A stretch of 64,000 nt of DNA. Origin: Priestia filamentosa. Lineage in GTDB: Bacteria; Bacillota; Bacilli; Bacillales; Bacillaceae_H. The position numbers were made by a program, and so were the translations under genes. Where the stretch lies: NCBI RefSeq assembly GCF_900177535.1, contig NZ_FXAJ01000005.1, positions 124,001-188,000 on the forward strand, in the 5' to 3' direction. Under the pieces are notes generated by a model. The model was not told the DNA's origin. It did no database searches and saw nothing but the letters and a program-made list of their open reading frames with translations. Positions 63,006 through 64,000 of this stretch are shown in pieces. The first letter of the stretch is position 1; every line of letters begins with the position of its first letter.

Positions 63006-64000
63006 AGGCTGATGCATGTGAACTTTTTGCTTTTCTTGCATCCCAATGATTTAGAAGTCTAAAGATAGGCGGCAACATAATACAAACAATAATGATACGA
63101 AACACTTGAACAGCTACAACAAGAGTAGAATCAGCATGGAGGACAACAGATGTTGTAGCCATTTCTGCAATTCCTCCTGGAGCAAAAGCAAGTGCAGCAG
63201 TCACAAGGGAAATGCCTGTTAGTTCAGAAACAAAAAAGGCACAAACAAGCATTGCTACAATCAGTCCAATAGTGCTTACAAAAGCAACAAATATCGTTCT
63301 TTTTAGTCCTTGGAACATTCTTTTATGAAAACGAGAGCCAATACTTCCTGCTATAGCGAGTTGAGACAAAATCATCATACTATGCGGCCAATAAGCAACA
63401 AGATCATAGCCAGCATACATAGAGGAAAGAGCTTGAACAAGAGCTACCGTTACCATTCCACCAACGAGCCATGGAGCCGGAAATCTAAGAATTTTACCGA
63501 TGTAGTATCCTCCCCACGCTGCTAAAATAAGCACTAAAGCCCAAATGATATGTGGAAGTGTAAAACTTCCCCCGGCTGAAGCTGTTTCGGTTAAATGGGA
63601 AACAGGCTCTGAATAAGAAGAAAACCAAGAGGAAACAATCATTGGTATAGTCAAGACAACAAGAAAAACCCGCATTGTTTGAATGATGCTTACAACGCCA
63701 GTATTTGCTCCAACTTCTTCCGCAATCCCAGGCATTGCACTTAATCCACCAGGTGCCGTCCCAAAAAAGCTTGTTAACATATCTGTGCTGCTACATTTCC
63801 ATAATATAAATCCAGAAAGAAGAGCGAAGAAGATTGATAAAACAAGCACAACAATAATAGTGAACCAATTCTCGGCGAAAATTTCAATGATGGATAAATT
63901 GATTTTTTGACCAAGCTCAATAGCTAAAATACATTGGCCAATTCTAAGCCAGTATGGAGCAATCCCTTTCCCTTCTTGTAATTTCAAGAACTTCGGTCGA
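63004..64000 (-). CDS. AbrB-family membrane permease, 5' end missing
   Basis: The 3' part (332 codons including stop) of a hydrophobic protein of the AbrB (ammonia-monooxygenase-like, DUF-type) permease family. The family's two-half layout shows: GTAPGGLSAMPGIAEEVGANTGVVSIIQTMRVFLVV near the middle and the related FAPGGIAEMATTSVVLHADSTLVVAVQVFRI near the end. The frame is open to the window edge, so the start is beyond 64000. The TTG at 63987 is not a convincing start. Transported substrate unknown. Note that this is unrelated to the transition-state regulator AbrB. Confidence 0.9.
   Translation of the reverse strand, partial: RPKFLKLQEGKGIAPYWLRIGQCILAIELGQKINLSIIEIFAENWFTIIVVLVLSIFFALLSGFILWKCSSTDMLTSFFGTAPGGLSAMPGIAEEVGANTGVVSIIQTMRVFLVVLTIPMIVSSWFSSYSEPVSHLTETASAGGSFTLPHIIWALVLILAAWGGYYIGKILRFPAPWLVGGMVTVALVQALSSMYAGYDLVAYWPHSMMILSQLAIAGSIGSRFHKRMFQGLKRTIFVAFVSTIGLIVAMLVCAFFVSELTGISLVTAALAFAPGGIAEMATTSVVLHADSTLVVAVQVFRIIIVCIMLPPIFRLLNHWDARKAKSSHASA

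Overview
The window is a stretch of low-GC Firmicutes chromosome from a member of the Bacillaceae, close to Bacillus/Priestia. The evidence is the AGGAGG-type ribosome binding sites, frequent GTG/TTG starts, Crh and HPr kinase, CtsR, CggR, SigB and SigW type control sites, and gene order very like the B. subtilis 300-degree region. Species cannot be fixed from the sequence alone. Nearly all genes lie on the minus strand. The exceptions are clpP, a PspC gene, the TetR gene, and a small coiled-coil membrane protein gene.

Layout: (1) 0-13.6 kb: rnr, est (carboxylesterase), secG, the glycolytic block cggR-gap-pgk-tpiA-gpmI-eno, a glutaredoxin-like gene with rpoN (sigL), and an acidic lipoprotein. 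(2) 13.7-21.3 kb: tRNA-Arg(CCG), clpP with SigA/CtsR and SigB promoters, then the nudix-rapZ-yvcK-whiA-crh operon, trxB and a TPR/HTH protein. (3) 21.5-28 kb: a complete histidine operon hisZGDBHAFI(E) with overlapping genes. (4) 28.2-35.8 kb: cystine symporter tcyP; an acetyltransferase, ppaX, yvoD, lgt and hprK; and the envelope-stress operon yvlABCD with a SigW-type promoter. (5) 35.9-40.8 kb: uvrB-uvrA. (6) 41-50.7 kb: an accessory block with a citrate-type two-component system and TctC-like binding protein, a PspC protein, a broken copper-storage gene, an MFS transporter, and a SwrC-type RND exporter divergent from its TetR regulator. (7) 50.7-61.2 kb: minJ, ctpB, an EnvC-like M23 peptidase, ftsX, ftsE, cccB, prfB (with programmed +1 frameshift) and secA. 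(8) 61.4-64 kb: a split chromate-transporter pair, a small membrane protein and the 3' part of an AbrB-family permease cut by the window edge.

Functional links: HprK, Crh, CggR and the gap operon form the carbon-catabolite and glycolysis axis. RapZ (YvcJ), YvcK and WhiA link envelope metabolism to division. MinJ, FtsEX and the M23 peptidase form a division and wall-remodelling set. Lgt, SecG and SecA are export functions that the window's lipoproteins depend on.

I found no CRISPR array, prophage, insertion sequence or clear new defence system. The most unusual items are the decayed copper-binding gene (44714-44956), the three-copy TGAC-N6-GTCA operator set at swrC/tetR, the citST-tctC module without its transporter, the promoter followed by a terminator-like hairpin ahead of pgk, and the uncharacterised small protein at 62754. 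Where I moved a start codon from the longest reading frame to one with a good ribosome binding site, the entry says so.
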